The notes under the pieces are model-generated. The model saw only the letters and a list, made by a program, of their open reading frames with translations. It searched no databases and was not told where the DNA came from. A DNA stretch of 52,204 bases from Mucidula mucida (lineage: Eukaryota; Basidiomycota; Agaricomycetes; Agaricales; Physalacriaceae). Both the position numbers and the translations under genes were made by a program. The stretch spans positions 1-52,204 of the forward strand of contig JADNYV010000243.1 of the NCBI GenBank assembly GCA_015501055.1, given 5' to 3'. This document shows, one piece after another, positions 22,163 to 34,063 of this stretch; position 1 is the first letter of the stretch, and each line of letters starts with the position of its first letter.

Positions 22163-23688
22163 TTATATATCAACAGTCCGAAATGTAAAGCGGAGGCGAA
22201 ACACGATATTTGATGTGATCTGTGGAAGGTGTGAGCTTTTAATAGTAGGTAGCCGCAAATGAATACTCCTACCCTTACCATTCCACCGAATCATCTTGAC
22301 CTCACGGTGCATATCATTGGTGCCGAGCAAACTGCAGATTTCTTCATATCGAGAGAGGGCAGCAGCAGCAGCAGGCTGATCCGGGTGGTCACAGTCCTTC
22401 ATCAAATCAAGGAGTGTTCCAAGATCCGGCACGACATCCTCGATACACTAAGAAAGGAATGTTTGAAACTGAAGTTTATAGTCATTGATGCTGCTCACCC
22501 GAAGATTAACCTCAAGATGTGTTGCCAAACGGGAAACTTCATGCTTTGCAGCAATTGCGAACTCGGGCGCAGGCGAATGCGATGGGTGGGAAGGTTTATC
22601 GGTGCTAGCGCTGTCAGATAAAAGCACTGGCAGTGTAGCTGTTTCAAAGTCAATGAAGGCATACTTGCGTTCGGGTCCACGAACACCCGCGTAGAGGACC
22701 CCGAATTCTTTTGGCTTCGGAACCATGACATCCATAACAAAATTTTGGCCAATGGTGTCGCCGTGCACGATATAGTGTTCGTGAAGAAATGCGATGGCCT
22801 GGTCAAGGATCTCAACTTCCACAGCATGTGGCCAACGTATCGGACTACTAACCTCAAAGAATGCCTGACCATAGCGAACCACTTCACCGACCGTTGCAAA
22901 ATCAGCCCAGATCGCCGCGTTCCATCTATTGGAGGTCAGCACTAGTCAGCGAGATATCGGTAGTGAACCCTTGCCTTGGCATCACAGCAAATACTTGACC
23001 ATTAAACTCAAGGTAATCAAGAACGGGTATAGTATGGTTACGTGGATCGTCTCGAAGGTCATCGGAGTGTAAGAGACGAAGTGCTCGTAGCTCTTTAGTC
23101 GGTATGGAACCAGAAACCGCCCTGCGAGAAATTGAAACAAAAACTGGGAATATCAGAGAGCGACTTACTTGATCACAACGTCTCGTCCAATCCTGTCCCG
23201 TGCTGGCCAAACAATGGGAGACTAAGACTAATTCCAGAAGGGCACTGACGGAGCTGAAATTGAGGAGCACTCACAAAGTAAGCAAATTTTGCATCTGCGT
23301 CCGTCTTGTACAAGCATGACGCAAATGGAAACGAGTGATTTCCAGTTGCTTTAGAGGTAGTTGGGACAAGATCACTGTATATGTCGGCTGAATCTTTGGG
23401 CACATATGGGTGGTATCCACACGAAACAAAGAATGGACCAAGGAAGCGCCACATGCGCAGTAGCCGTCTCCTGTCACGTTCAAACACTTCTACATCATTG
23501 GGGTCGCCCGTGTCCCAAACGGCATAATCCTGAGTGATGGGGTAGTTCCAGAGCCAGGACCGGAATGTCCAATATAATGAGCTCCAGAATCCGTTTACGC
23601 GCACCCAGGGAATAGGTTTGAGCAAGTAAACGGCGGCTAGTACACCGCCGCCTAGCGCTATAGACAGAGCCGCAGCGTTCGTGATCAT
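22163..23688 (-). CDS. Membrane-anchored protein-kinase-like protein, type 2 (copy B)
   Basis: Exons 23688-23275, 23221-23169, 23121-22975, 22925-22853, 22798-22499 and 22447-22163 join in phase: 1272 nt, 423 aa. The anchor is AAALSIALGGGVLAAVYLL. The core shows WPARDRIGRDVVIK, TKELRAL, DDPRNHTIPVLDY, FAVMPR, FLHEHYIVHGDTIGQN and YAFIDFE, with a Ser/Pro insert (about DSASTDKPSHPSHSP) after IDFE that type 1 lacks and a longer C-terminus (LRLRFTF region). Intron 3 uses a GC donor (CCAAG|GCAAGG), as do the other type-2 copies D and H. Neighbours: a truncated exon upstream (24367) and microprotein S1 downstream. It corresponds to copy H in the right arm. Confidence 0.85.
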
Positions 23689-24239
23689 GGCGTGTTGGCA
23701 AGTACACGGTCACCACGTGCCTGCGCTGCTTCGTCTCATGCCGTCACTAGATCTCCATCGAGTTAGCCTATGAGCTGTGGGTCTTCAGTCTCCAACCCTA
23801 CCTCAAAGATGCGATAGGGCGTTTTTTAATGTGGCAGGGCACCGTTCTTTCTATGTCATTGGAAGACACTCAAGTGTTAACAGGAAGCGTACAAGTCGCA
23901 CTTCCTCTATGCATTGTTTCAACTTCACCCCAGGATAGATTCCCACTCAGGATACGCGTCCACCACCCCTCGAAATCGGGTTACCCTTCTTCTTTGAATA
24001 TGACACACCGATCGTGAGTGCCCCCTCTTTGCTCTTGCATCTCTCAATCGCTCGGTCGCTTTCTCTCTCCATCGCCGTGTCTGTGCAAGCTAGTATACTC
24101 ACCATCATTCCGGACTTTAAAAGTGGAGTGTTTGATGTCTGAGCTCGTCGTGGACCATCTCTAGTATCCCAGTCTGAGGCGGTGTATGGCAAGGAACATC
24201 GGTGCTTGGCGAAGAGACGATGTACGCAATGCATCACTA

Positions 24240-24367
24240 TATCGCCGTACTGTTAGAAGCGGGCGACGAGGCAGCCATGAGTTTCTTGCCCGGATTGGCC
24301 GGAAAAAGTGCGCGGAAGTCAGGATAGCGCCGATGAGAGAAACAGACAGGGCAACTTGAGTGTTCAT
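24240..24367 (-). pseudogene. Truncated exon 1 of a type-1 kinase-like gene
   Basis: It starts at ATG 24367 with MNTQVALSVSLIGAILTS and RPIR, then loses homology within about 80 bp. A matching relic lies at 42713-42816 on the plus strand, at the equivalent place between copies G and H, so the truncation predates the inverted duplication. Confidence 0.65.
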
Positions 24368-26215
24368 GGTACATCCATATAAGTACTCCTTAAAGCAGAG
24401 GCAGTCTTGGGTATCCTGGCTAAACCTCATGCATTTAATGTTTTTCTGATGGAGGCGGACATTCGTATCGAATAGGCAGGGAGCACGGCGCCTTAGTAGA
24501 CGTTAGTGTTCTCGTGATACCATGGCGCGACACAGCAGAAGCTTGCATTGACGGGAGCGAATCTTCGTGTACTCAGAGCTTTGATTGGTTAAGTCTGTAC
24601 CAACACGTCACGTATGTTGTAGAATTAGTGCGTATAGTTGCTGTTGTGCAAGCCTGATAGGCCAGTGCCTCATGGCTAGTCGGAACGGTGTCTGAGTGCG
24701 GTGCATGAGAGCATCTTGCCGAGAGGGTCCGCCGTGAATAGGACGTTTTCGCATTGGCACTCTATATAGTTTTTCAGTCTCGACCGTGAAACATTGACAT
24801 TCATGACCCGAAGCATACAAAAGAGATAGCGCGGCGACGTTAACAACACTGCATGTTAAGCAGTATCTGACACATATACAGAAGGAGCAGGCCGATATGT
24901 TATTTCCCCTGGAAAGTGTTTAACTTTCATGCTCCTTAGCAAATCACGTACTTACCTTCAAACCAATAACGCCCTGGTACCTCGAGCTCCAAGTCTTCCG
25001 CAGAGAGCGAGCCGCATATTTCTTCATAACGAGAAAGGGCGGTGGCAGCACTCGGCTGGGCTGGACTGTCAAACTCCTTCATGGAATCAAAGAGTGGTCC
25101 TATGTCTGGTATAACGTCTTGGATGCACTATAGACACGGTGGTCAGGACTTCGTAACAACCATATGTACTACTCACACGCAGATTGAACTCCAAGGCTGA
25201 TGCAAGGTCCCTAACATCCTTCTTGAAACCCGCCAACAGCTCGGGACTGTAGTCCACAATGGCTGTTTCGAAATCAATGAGGGCGTATTGGCGCTTAGGT
25301 CCACGAACACCCGCGATGCGAGGATCCGTTGTCTTCTTGGCCTTCGGAATGAGTGCGTCTGTCATTACGTTTTGGAGAAGAATGTCGCCATGAGAGATGT
25401 TATGCTCATGAAGGAAAGCAACAGCCTGAAGATGTATCTCACCATCCGCTGTAGGAAGTGAAGCCGGCGCTCTTACCTCCAAGAAGGCACGACCGTATCG
25501 AGCGAGTTCGCCGACCTTCGCAAAATCAGCAGCGGTTGCCCCGTTCCATCTATATAGATTGTGAGCGCGCCCCACCGTAGAGAGGGTTACATGCTTACCT
25601 TGGCATTACAACAAACATCTGGCCGTTGAAGTTAACATAATCAAGAACTGGGATAGTATGATTCCGCGGATCATCGCGAAGGGCATCAGACTGCAGGCGA
25701 CGGAAAGCTCTGAGCTCTTTGCTGGGCTGTGGACCAGAAATAGCCCTGAACAAGATGAGGCAACAGACGGGTCGTACAGGATATAGTGATTTACTTGAGT
25801 ATCACATCTCGCCCTAGCCTATCCCGCGCGGGCCACACGAATGGAGACTGGAGGTATTTTTGTAAGTAGTAATCGCGATTCTTGAGGAAAGACCTACGAA
25901 GAAATACGTTTCCGCATCCGCATCTGTCCTGTAAAAGCGTTGCGCGAATGGAAATGTCATCTTTTCTGTTGAAGCGGGGATACTTGGAACAATGTTACTG
26001 AATAAGTCGGTGGGATCCTTCAAGACGTAGGGGTGATATCCACGGGACACAAAGAACGGTCGCAGGAAGCGCCATGTACGCAATAGGCGTATCCTATCAC
26101 TTTCGAACACTTGCCGATCGTTAGGGTCTCCAGTGTCCCAAATGGCATAGTCCTCAGTGACGGGATAGTTCCATAGCCAGGAGCGGACCGTCCAATAGAA
26201 GGAGCTACAGACGCC

Positions 26216-26342
26216 TGTAGGTATGCAGACTCGGCTAGCCGCGCAGACATGATGGTGGTCTTCAGACAAGGTGTACATTCGGAGCCTGTGTACCTATAAC
26301 ACCCGTGCTACGCGTGTACATATAACATAAGCGAGACATACA
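26216..26342 (-). repeat. TRIM LTR (3' LTR in element orientation)
   Basis: 127-bp repeat, the same by eye as 26869-26995. Apparent identity implies very recent insertion. Confidence 0.85.
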
Positions 26343-26868
26343 TCCCATACAAACTAAAATATCAACCTCCGGGTTGATCTGCTGAATGCCTACACAACAC
26401 AATGGCAGAGTGCAATAGCAATCCATAACAGTGGTGGGTGCGAATGGAATCAATGTGATCGGCGGTGGCGGCGGAAACATATGTCGAGTGAGGAATGAGT
26501 GGCAGCCATTGGGCTCCCAGAACGTAGAGGTGGGCACTCAGCACACTTATAACCTCCCTGGCCTGTTATGACCTAAACTGTCTCGGAATGTTGGGCTCCC
26601 AGCGCTCTCGAGCGGATACTCGGTCCGTTGACCGTCCAACTCGGCCTGGCCTGTTACAATCCCCTCTATGACGACCAGAATGTTTGGAAACACTTCTCTC
26701 TTCATCCCAAATCCTGTGATGTACGGCTGGTTGATGATGCGCAATGCGTGGAATATGGTGACAGTGATGGCAATTGATAACGGACGATGTGGGCTTGTCA
26801 ACGCAATCAATAGCAATCAGACTGGAATCTGGAGGCTGCTGGTGGTTCAGAATGCGGTGGTCACCAGA

Positions 26869-26995
26869 TGTAGGTATGCAGACTCGGCTAGCCGCGCAGA
26901 CATGATGGTGGTCTTCAGACAAGGTGTACATTCGGAGCCTGTGTACCTATAACACCCGTGCTACGCGTGTACATATAACATAAGCGAGACATACA
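26869..26995 (-). repeat. TRIM LTR (5' LTR in element orientation)
   Basis: 127-bp repeat adjoining the putative primer-binding site at about 26854-26866 on the minus strand. Confidence 0.85.
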
Positions 26996-27487
26996 CGCCT
27001 GGAACGCGTACCACTTGGATTGGTCTGAGCAAGTATGTCGTAGCCAGGAGGCCACCGACGAGAGAAACAGAAAGAGCAACTCGAGTGTTCATCGTACGTG
27101 GCTAAGTAGTAAGTGTTCTTCGGACTTCAAATTTCGTTTGATGGCCGATAAGTTCAGCTCCACGATGAGTCGGAAGCGCGCAGAGCTACGTATTGCGTCC
27201 TTCCTTCAGCAAAACACTCGAGGATGTGCTTCATATCCAACACTCTGTCCAAAGTGATGAGTGATGTCGGATGAAGGGATTTTACACAAGCTACACTACA
27301 ATTTCAAGATACAATATATTAGAGTACATTGTGATTTGCAGAGCGCCGATAATGAAGATATGAAGCGACATGCGCCAGCGCCAAACACGAACGGACAGCA
27401 GTGCCATCTACAGTACGGTGGCTAAATTATAAATCAGTTCCAGACATCGCAGACATCCCCCCTTCCGATACGCACCTGTAGGCTTCT

Positions 27488-27809
27488 TCAAACAGCTTTT
27501 TTCAATTTCGTCTTGGGTACGGACATATCTCCTCGATTGTCCTTGTCGAACAAGATGTGGTAACTGTAAAACTACCAAACATTTGAACAACAACAATCTC
27601 GCGCTGTCGTCACAGCGTACATACATGCAGATTGCCTGGAGCAGTTCGCCAGCTCGCTTGAACCTTGCCTCTATCACCCACCACGTAGTGATTGCCATGC
27701 GGCTGCGTCAGTACGACAGGTGTATCGACGGGGAACTTTGCTTAATGGTCAGTGACTCGCTGATTGACTGGAAGAATGGACGTACTTGTGGTGGAGGATA
27801 TGCCGACAT
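27488..27809 (-). CDS. Three-exon microprotein, MSAY type (copy S3)
   Basis: Exons 27809-27786 (MSAYPPPQ), 27702-27625 (contains GDRGKVQASWRTAPGNLH) and 27571-27488 (FYSYHILFDKDNRGDMSVPK then TKLKKAV) join in phase to 186 nt, 61 aa. Introns are GTACGT...ACGCAG and GTATGT...GGTAG. It aligns with the MAT-type microproteins over G-x-V-x-x-x-W-(R/K)-T-x-P-G-N-x-H and the Y-x-(I/V)-x-F...VP(E/K)T(K/S)L end. It lies just upstream of kinase copy C, and its counterpart is at 40052-40378. Function unknown; no signal peptide. Confidence 0.68.
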
Positions 27810-27970
27810 GTTGGGAGGTAAAGTGGGCAATGATATAGTGTGATACAAGGAGGCCGTTAACATATAAGTAGTATATGACATGCAGTTTTCCCACAGCATG
27901 TGTGAGTTGGCCTCCACTCAGGTACGTTCATCTGCTCACCGAATCCAGAGAAACCCCCAAGGCCATAACA

Positions 27971-28100
27971 TCACTTGAGGCGTGATGGGAAACTTTCTGT
28001 GACTGCCAGAGTGCTTTGTTCAAAAGGAAAGGGCCACACAATATTGCCTTCATCGACTTCTGTACCTGGTGTCACCGAAGGTGTTTGTTGACACCCTCGT
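27971..28100 (-). other. Conserved short coding-like block (EEGNIVWPFPFE type)
   Basis: The open frame has VDEGNIVWPFPFEQSTLAVT and ends ESFPSRLK-stop at 27971. It is homologous to the block at 21020-21130 and sits at the same place in the cassette, between the MAT-type and MSAY-type microprotein genes. Confidence 0.4.
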
Positions 28101-28437
28101 GAACTGTAAGAAGGAGAAGGGGCGCAAGTCGAATTCACCTTGACGCTATCTTTGTTTGGGGGGGGAAACCCCACAACCCAGTCAAACGGGGGAAACTCAC
28201 GACAACGGCAAGAAAAGGCTGATTCCCGACGAGCTTGCAGTGCGAGGGTGTATCACTAAGAGATGTTGTTCGGTGGCGCAATTCCTACACAATGACACAA
28301 TTCAACTATAACTTCAACTCATAGTACTCATACAAAATACGATGACTGCAGCAGATTTCAGGCAGTGTAGCATTTTGGGCTTATAATGGTCATACCTTCA
28401 TAATACGGCGCTTCGATTGATGTGTGACTACCAGGCA

Positions 28438-28775
28438 TCACGCCCGTACCAAGCTAGTCTCGGCCACACCGAATCGACTGCCTCCATCCTTCTTGAACTC
28501 AACAGCATAGGTCCATTTCTATTGGGATCGTCACGGTTAGCGGGCTCTCTATCGTGCAGAAGAAAAACCTACGTGTTCGTTACCTGGACCCGTCTTCCAT
28601 GTGTCTGTAACTGTACCAACGTCGCCTGTTGCGTACCCTTGATGATTTTTGATGAGCTTCACGGTATGGCCGTACACAAACTAGATGATTCAAGACTGAG
28701 AAATTATTCCGTGGTCGGGAAACTGAAGACAGATACCCGTGGTGGAGGGTATGCGTTGGGAGCGTGCGTAGCCAT
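28438..28775 (-). CDS. Three-exon microprotein, MAT type (copy S2)
   Basis: Exons 28775-28737 (MATHAPNAYPPPR), 28656-28573 (GYATGDVGTVTDTWKTGPGN) and 28518-28438 (KWTYAVEFKKDGGSRFGV, then AETSLVRA) give 204 nt, 67 aa. Splice sites match copy S1, and the reading frame is kept although exon 3 has diverged, which argues for selection at the protein level. It lies downstream of type-2 kinase copy D. Confidence 0.68.
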
Positions 28776-29117
28776 GGGTGATGATAGTAAGATGCAAGGC
28801 GCTTAACGAAGACCGCTGGGATCATGCGGCGAGTTTTCCCACAGAATAACTGTCATCGGACACTGAGCGTACACTTACAGGCACCGTTCTCGGGCATCTC
28901 TGTGGTATCCCTATTCAGCAGCACACATTCCAGAGACCTTGTAAGCATTTTGAGACCTGCGCGGGTGGATCTTGGTGAGCGACTTGACGTTGGCTACAAG
29001 GCGGCTCACTCGCAACTACTTGCCAGCTAGTGTACCAAGCAGTGCCTACCTTGGGGACCCGTACCCACAAAATTTCGTCATAGACTCCGATAATCAATTC
29101 GAACAGGTGGAGACATT

Positions 29118-30649
29118 TTAATTATCCGTTTTCGTATCAAGAGTCCGAGATGTAAAGCGGAGGCGAAACACGATATTTGATGCGGTCTGTGGAAGGATGA
29201 GCCTTTTGATGATAAGTGGCCGCAAACAAATATCCCTACCCTCCTCCCACCAAATCGCCTTGACCTCACGGTGCATATCATCTGTGCTAAGCAAATTGCA
29301 GATTTCTTCATATCGCGAGAGCGCAGCAGCAGCAGTAGGCTGATCCGGGCTGTCGCAGTCCTTCATCAACTCGAGAAGTGTTCCAAGATCCGGCACGACA
29401 TCCTCAATACACTAAAAAAGGAATGTTGGCGCCCGCTGTTTGTAACCATCGAGATGCCGCTCACCCGAAGATGAAACTCTATATTTCTTGCCAAACGGGC
29501 AACTTCATGCTTTGAAGCAACTGCGAACTCGGGGGCAGGTGAATAAGTTTGGTGGGAAGGTTTATCGGAGCTACTGCTGTCAGATAAAAGCACTGGCAGT
29601 GTAGCTGTTTCAAAGTCAATGAAGGCATACTTGCGTTCGGGTCCACGAACACCCGCGTAGAGGACCCCGAATTCTTGTGGCTTCGGAACCATGACATCCA
29701 TAACAAAATTTTGAATAATGGTGTCGCCGTGCGCGATATAGTGTTCGTGAAGAAAGGTGATGGCCTGATCGAGGATCTCAATTTCACAACACGAGGCCAA
29801 TGCATGGGCTAACCTCAAAGAATGCATGACCGTAGCGGACCAATTCACCAACCGTTACAAAATCAGCCCGGGTTGCGACATTCCATCTGTCGGAGGTTGA
29901 GACTAGTCAACAAGGAAGTGAAAGTCAGGACTTGCCTTGGCATCACAGCAAATACTTGACCATTGAAATCAACGTAGTCAAGAACGGGTATAGTATGGTT
30001 ACGTGGATCGTCTCGAAGGTCATCGGAGTGTAAGAGACGAAGTGCTCGTAGCTCTTTAGTTGGTATGGAACCAGAAACCGCCCTGCGAGAAATTGAAACA
30101 AAAACTGGGAATATCAGAGAGCGACTTACTTGATCACAACGTCTCGTCCAATCCTGTCCCGTGCTGGCCAAACAATGGGAGACTAAGACTAATTCCAGAA
30201 GGGCACTGACGGAGCTGAATTTGAGGAGCACTCACAAAGTAAGCAAATTTTGCATCTGCGTCCGTCTTGTACAAGCATGACGCAAATGGAAACGAGAAAT
30301 TTCCAGTTGCTTTAGAGGTAGTTGGGACAAGATCACTGTATATGTCGGCCGAATCTTTGGGCACATATGGGTGGTATCCACACGAAACAAAGAATGGACC
30401 AAGGAAGCGCCACATGCGCAGTAGCCGTCTCCTGTCACGTTCAAACACTTCTACATCATTGGGGTCGCCCGTGTCCCAAACGGCATAATCCTGAGTGATG
30501 GGGTAGTTCCAGAGCCAGGATCGGAATGTCCAATATAATGAGCTCCAGAATCCGTTTACGCTCACCCAGCGAATAGGTTTGAGCAAGTGAATGGCGGTTA
30601 GTACGCCGCCGCCTAGCGCTATAGACAGCGGCGCGGCGTTCGTGATCAT
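29118..30649 (-). CDS. Membrane-anchored protein-kinase-like protein, type 2 (copy D)
   Basis: The conserved start is ATG 30649 (MITNAAPLSIALGGG); an in-frame ATG at 30676 adds nine residues. Exon order follows copy B, with the GC donor in intron 3 (CCAAG|GCAAGT). Motifs kept are WPARDRIGRDVVIK, DDPRNHTIPVLDY, FLHEHYIAHGDTIIQN, YAFIDFETA and a C-terminal exon ending at 29118. Copies B, D and H are very close to one another over most of their length, so this subtype was amplified recently. Estimated length about 420 aa; full phase was not summed for this copy. Confidence 0.8.
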
Positions 30650-31369
30650 GGCGTGTGGTAAGTGGACTACGTGCACGTGCTTGCGTTGTGGTTCGTCTCA
30701 TGCCGTCGGCATGCGCTGGCATTTCCGATTTGCGCAAGTCGGCCCACAATGTACTTGACGCGGAAGTCCCGAGGACTAGATATCCATTGAGTGCATATGT
30801 AGCCTAGGATCATTGGGTCTTCAATTTCCAACCCGACTCCAAGCCGACCTAGAACATGCGATGCAATGTTTGCTTCAAAGGATCGCAGGGTAACCGAGTG
30901 TTAACAGGATGTGTACAAGCCGCACTTCCTTCTTGCCTGGTTTCAACTTCAATTCAGAATATAGATTCCCACTCAGACTTAATATGGATACGCATCCATC
31001 ACCCCTTGAACTCGTGGTTTATTCTTCTTTGAAGCCGATCGTGATTCGTGAGTGCACCTGAAGCCCTCTTTCTCTTTTATGACGCATCTCTCAATCGCTC
31101 GGACGTTTGTTCTCTCCATCTCCGGCCTTGATCCACCCTCCATTCAGATATACGAAGTATGACGGCTCTTAGGATTTGGCGTTCTTGTAGTTGGCGAAAT
31201 TCAACTCTCCAACAGCATCCCCATCGTACAAGTCTTCATGGCAAGCGGTCAAAAGAATGAGAAAAGAGATAAGTGCGGTTAGTATTGGGAACACAAATCC
31301 ACGATAAGTATGGCCATGTCAATCATGACTACTGTTTCTCAACAGTCCGACAAGTATACTGAAGGTGTT

Positions 31370-32781
31370 TTACGATACGTGAGACGCCCTAGAAGCAAGT
31401 AAGATCTTCGCCAAACTTGAGGACAAAGTGAACACACCATCAGTCCAACGAACCGCCGCGACCTCCCGCTCCATATCTTCGTCACTAAGCGAACTGCAAA
31501 TCTCGTTATATCGAGAAAGTGCAGCAGCAGCAGTCGGCTGTTCTTCACTCTCGCCGTCCTTCATAGAATCAAAGAGTGGCCCGATTTTGGGAATAACGTC
31601 CTCAATACACTGCGACAATCAAGACGCTCAACTAGCACCAGCCTAAAGACACTCACACGAAGATGGGCTTCCAAACTCGCTACAAGATACGCAACATCCT
31701 TCTTGAAGGCGGCCTGTAGTATCTCCGGGTCGTCATCCACCTTGGCAGTTTGGAAGTCAATAAAGGCGTAGCGACGTTCAGGTCCACGAACGCCCGCAAT
31801 TAGAGGATCGGTCGTTTTGTAATCGTCGGAAAGCAGTACGTCCATCACCATGTTTTGGAGAATGATGTCGCCATGAGAGATGTTATGCTCGTGGAGGAAA
31901 ACAACAGCCTTTGAAAAACTTCTAAGAGTCACGACAGAACGTCAACAATAAACTGACCTCCATGAAGGCATGGCCGTAGCGAACCAGTTCGCCGACCTTG
32001 GCGAAATCAGCGAGGATAGCATGGTACCATCTAGTAGACGTGACAAGGCGTTCTGGGAGCCGCAACGAAAGGACTAGGTTACCTGGGCATTACGATGAAG
32101 ACCTGGCCATTGAAATCAATATATTCGAGAACAGGAATGGTGTGGTTCCGCGGATCGTCTCGAAGCGCATCAGAATGCAGAAGACGGAACGCTTGAAGCT
32201 CCCCAGTCGGTTTTGGTCCAGAGATAGCCCTACTTGACATGAGTAGAACGTTCTCATAATAGAAACAACGCACTTGAGCATGACATCTCGCCCAAACTTG
32301 TCCCGAGCCGGCCAAACGAACGGCGACTTACAACCATTAAGTGCAGACCTTGCTATAGATGAGTAATACGCACAAAGAAGAAAGCTTCCGCGTCCGCGTC
32401 CGTTTGGTAAAAGCATGATGCGAATGGGAACGACATCTTCTCATTTGTTTTGGAGCTGTTTGGAACAAGAGCACTAAAAAGCTTCGTCGAATCTTTCACC
32501 ACATATGGGTGATATCCACGCGAAACGAAGAACGGGCGCAAGAAGCGCCATATGCGTAAAAGCCGTATCCTATCACTGTCCAACACTTGCTCGTCATTAG
32601 GGTCGCCCGTGTCCCAAATGGCGTAGTCGTCAGTGACAGGATAGTTCCATAACCAAGAGCGCGCTGTCCAGTAGATGCTGCATGCACCATTTACGCGTAC
32701 CAGGCGAATTGGTTTGAGCAGATAAGCGGCGGTCAGAACACCACCGACGATAGAAGCAGAAAGTGCAGCCCGGGTGTTCAT
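31370..32781 (-). CDS. Membrane-anchored protein-kinase-like protein, type-1-like (copy E)
   Basis: Exon 1 runs 32781-32374 (anchor ALSASIVGGVLTAAYLLKPI; then NYPVTDDYAIWDTGD). Later exons give WPARDKFGRDVMLK, TGELQAF, DDPRNHTIPVLEY, FIVMPR, WYHAILADFAKVGELVRYG, FLHEHNISHGDIILQN and IDFQTA (Gln in place of the DFG Gly), then a C-terminal exon ending at 31370. It is the most diverged of the complete copies and probably the oldest. Pseudogenes F and J descend partly from it. An upstream in-frame ATG at 32862 exists, but homologues start at 32781. Confidence 0.8.
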
Positions 32782-34063
32782 GGTAGCGGAGCAAGTTGCG
32801 CGCGCAACACATGACTTCGAAGTTTGCCTTAGGTTTGGGTTGATACGAAAAGCCGACACCATTTAAATGTCAACATGATGCTGTCTAAGTCTTTCCTCTC
32901 CGATTCGCAAATAGTGAGCATGAGTTTCAAGTTGCTCGTTGTCCTTCTGATATGTAACCAAAAAGAACACCTCAATTTGCTTCCGTGGAAGTCTACGTTG
33001 TTTGAAGAGGTAAGGATTTTATGTGAGGCTGGCTTGGGAATCATGAAATCTAGAAGACCAGCCCAGTGGACAGATTCAGTCTTTAGTGAGGCGGTGACCC
33101 ACAACGGCGTTGGACACTATGCGCAGATCGATGCTAGCCTCTTACTTGCATATAGCTATGAGGCTCATCAGTTTCTGTTCCAGTCTGTAGAACTGCACCG
33201 TACGATATATATAGCAGGCACATTTGAGTTTGGTCTCCGGGACGCCTATTTTCTGAAGACCGTTCTTCTTAAACCTGATTGACGTTAAACACTATCGTGC
33301 ATAGTGTGTGAGTCCTCTCGATTTGTGAGGGTGTGAAGTACAACTGGTGCAGTGACCAATAGTCACTAGTCCGAGAACTTGACCTCTAGCCTTCGCCTCA
33401 TGATCCCTATGCGTCTGCGTCAGGCGGACATGAGAAGCAAACTGGGCGCAGCCGCGAGTGCTTAGTTGGAGTAGAAAGAGAAATGCACTCGCGAGATTGG
33501 TGTAGCTATGCGTATTGGATGAACTGAGCCTGGACGACGGCAGTAGAGATACAAGGAGGCGCTCGATACAGACGTCTTGAGTCTTCTCATAGAATGTGCG
33601 TCCTCTCAGGCACGTCCATGTGCTCGAAACCGCACAAGTCGAGGCGCGTTGGGAGAATTTTTGCCAGACAATACGGTCCTCCTTGCCTTCTGCAGCTAGC
33701 ATTGTGACAACGGCGTCGTACAATCTGAAAAAATAACAAGGTCGTCCCAAGGGGAAGGACTCGCCTTAACACCACACGAGATCGGCAAGTTGCACCGTCC
33801 AGCCTACACGATCTGCTGGTCAGATTCCCTATCAAGCGACAAGGACGATTTGATTCGGATGGTGTACAAGGAGCATTGCAGGATGCCCGTCAAAACGGTT
33901 GTAAGTATATCACGCGAGACTTAAACTAAGTAGTAACACATCACTGTAAACAATCAGCAGACGTTCCGCCAAAGAAATGAGGTTACATACAATAAGATAA
34001 AAGACTGTTATACAAGTTCAGAGAAACCCAACTACTAAGTACAAAAAGAGAGAGAGAGAGAGT
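32782..34063. other. Spacer at the centre of the divergent array
   Basis: A 135-codon plus frame (32875-33282) and a 152-codon minus frame (33292-33750) are present without recognisable domains. Within the minus frame TMLAAEGKEDRIVWQKFSQR resembles the EEGNIVWPFPFE block, so it may be a distant relic of the cassette. AG repeats (GAGAGAGAGAGAG) lie at 34048-34060. Confidence 0.4.

Larger units (their letters stand above)
26216..26995 (-). mobile_element. TRIM-like miniature LTR retrotransposon inside copy C
   Basis: Two 127-bp terminal repeats, apparently identical, at 26216-26342 and 26869-26995 start TGTAGG and end CATACA on the plus strand (TGTATG...CCTACA in the element's orientation). 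The host bases CGCC flank both sides (26212-26215, 26996-26999), and the empty site ACGCCTGG survives in copy G. In minus orientation the 5' LTR is followed two bases later by TGGTGACCACCGC, a plausible tRNA primer-binding site. The 526-bp interior has no protein-coding capacity. Size and structure fit a terminal-repeat retrotransposon in miniature, mobilised in trans. Confidence 0.8.
24937..27092 (-). pseudogene. Type-1 kinase-like gene interrupted by a TRIM-like element (copy C)
   Basis: ATG 27092 begins the usual anchor exon, which reads to about the Val-Pro-Gly codons at 27000. A 780-bp LTR-flanked insertion (26216-26995) follows, and exon 1 resumes at 26215 with GVCSSFYWTVRSWLWNYP. Downstream exons keep GRDVILK, DDPRNHTIPVLDY, FLHEHNISHGDILLQN, IDFETA and a C-terminal exon that ends at 24937. 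Apart from the insertion no break was noted, so this copy was probably functional until recently. Its right-arm counterpart, copy G, has an empty site at the matching position. Confidence 0.8.
19280..28775 (-). repeat. Left arm of a large inverted duplication
   Basis: Read from 28775 downwards the order is S2, EEGNIVWPF block, S3, copy C, exon-1 relic, copy B, S1, block, stranded exon, copy A. The same order, on the plus strand, occupies 39451-47760. Even the noncoding frame MYASGHECQCF is mirrored (24608-24820 and 42260-42472). Confidence 0.85.

Noticed and set aside
32875..33282. 135-codon plus-strand frame upstream of kinase copy E
   Set aside because: No homology to any copy or domain; chance frame length is plausible at this base composition.
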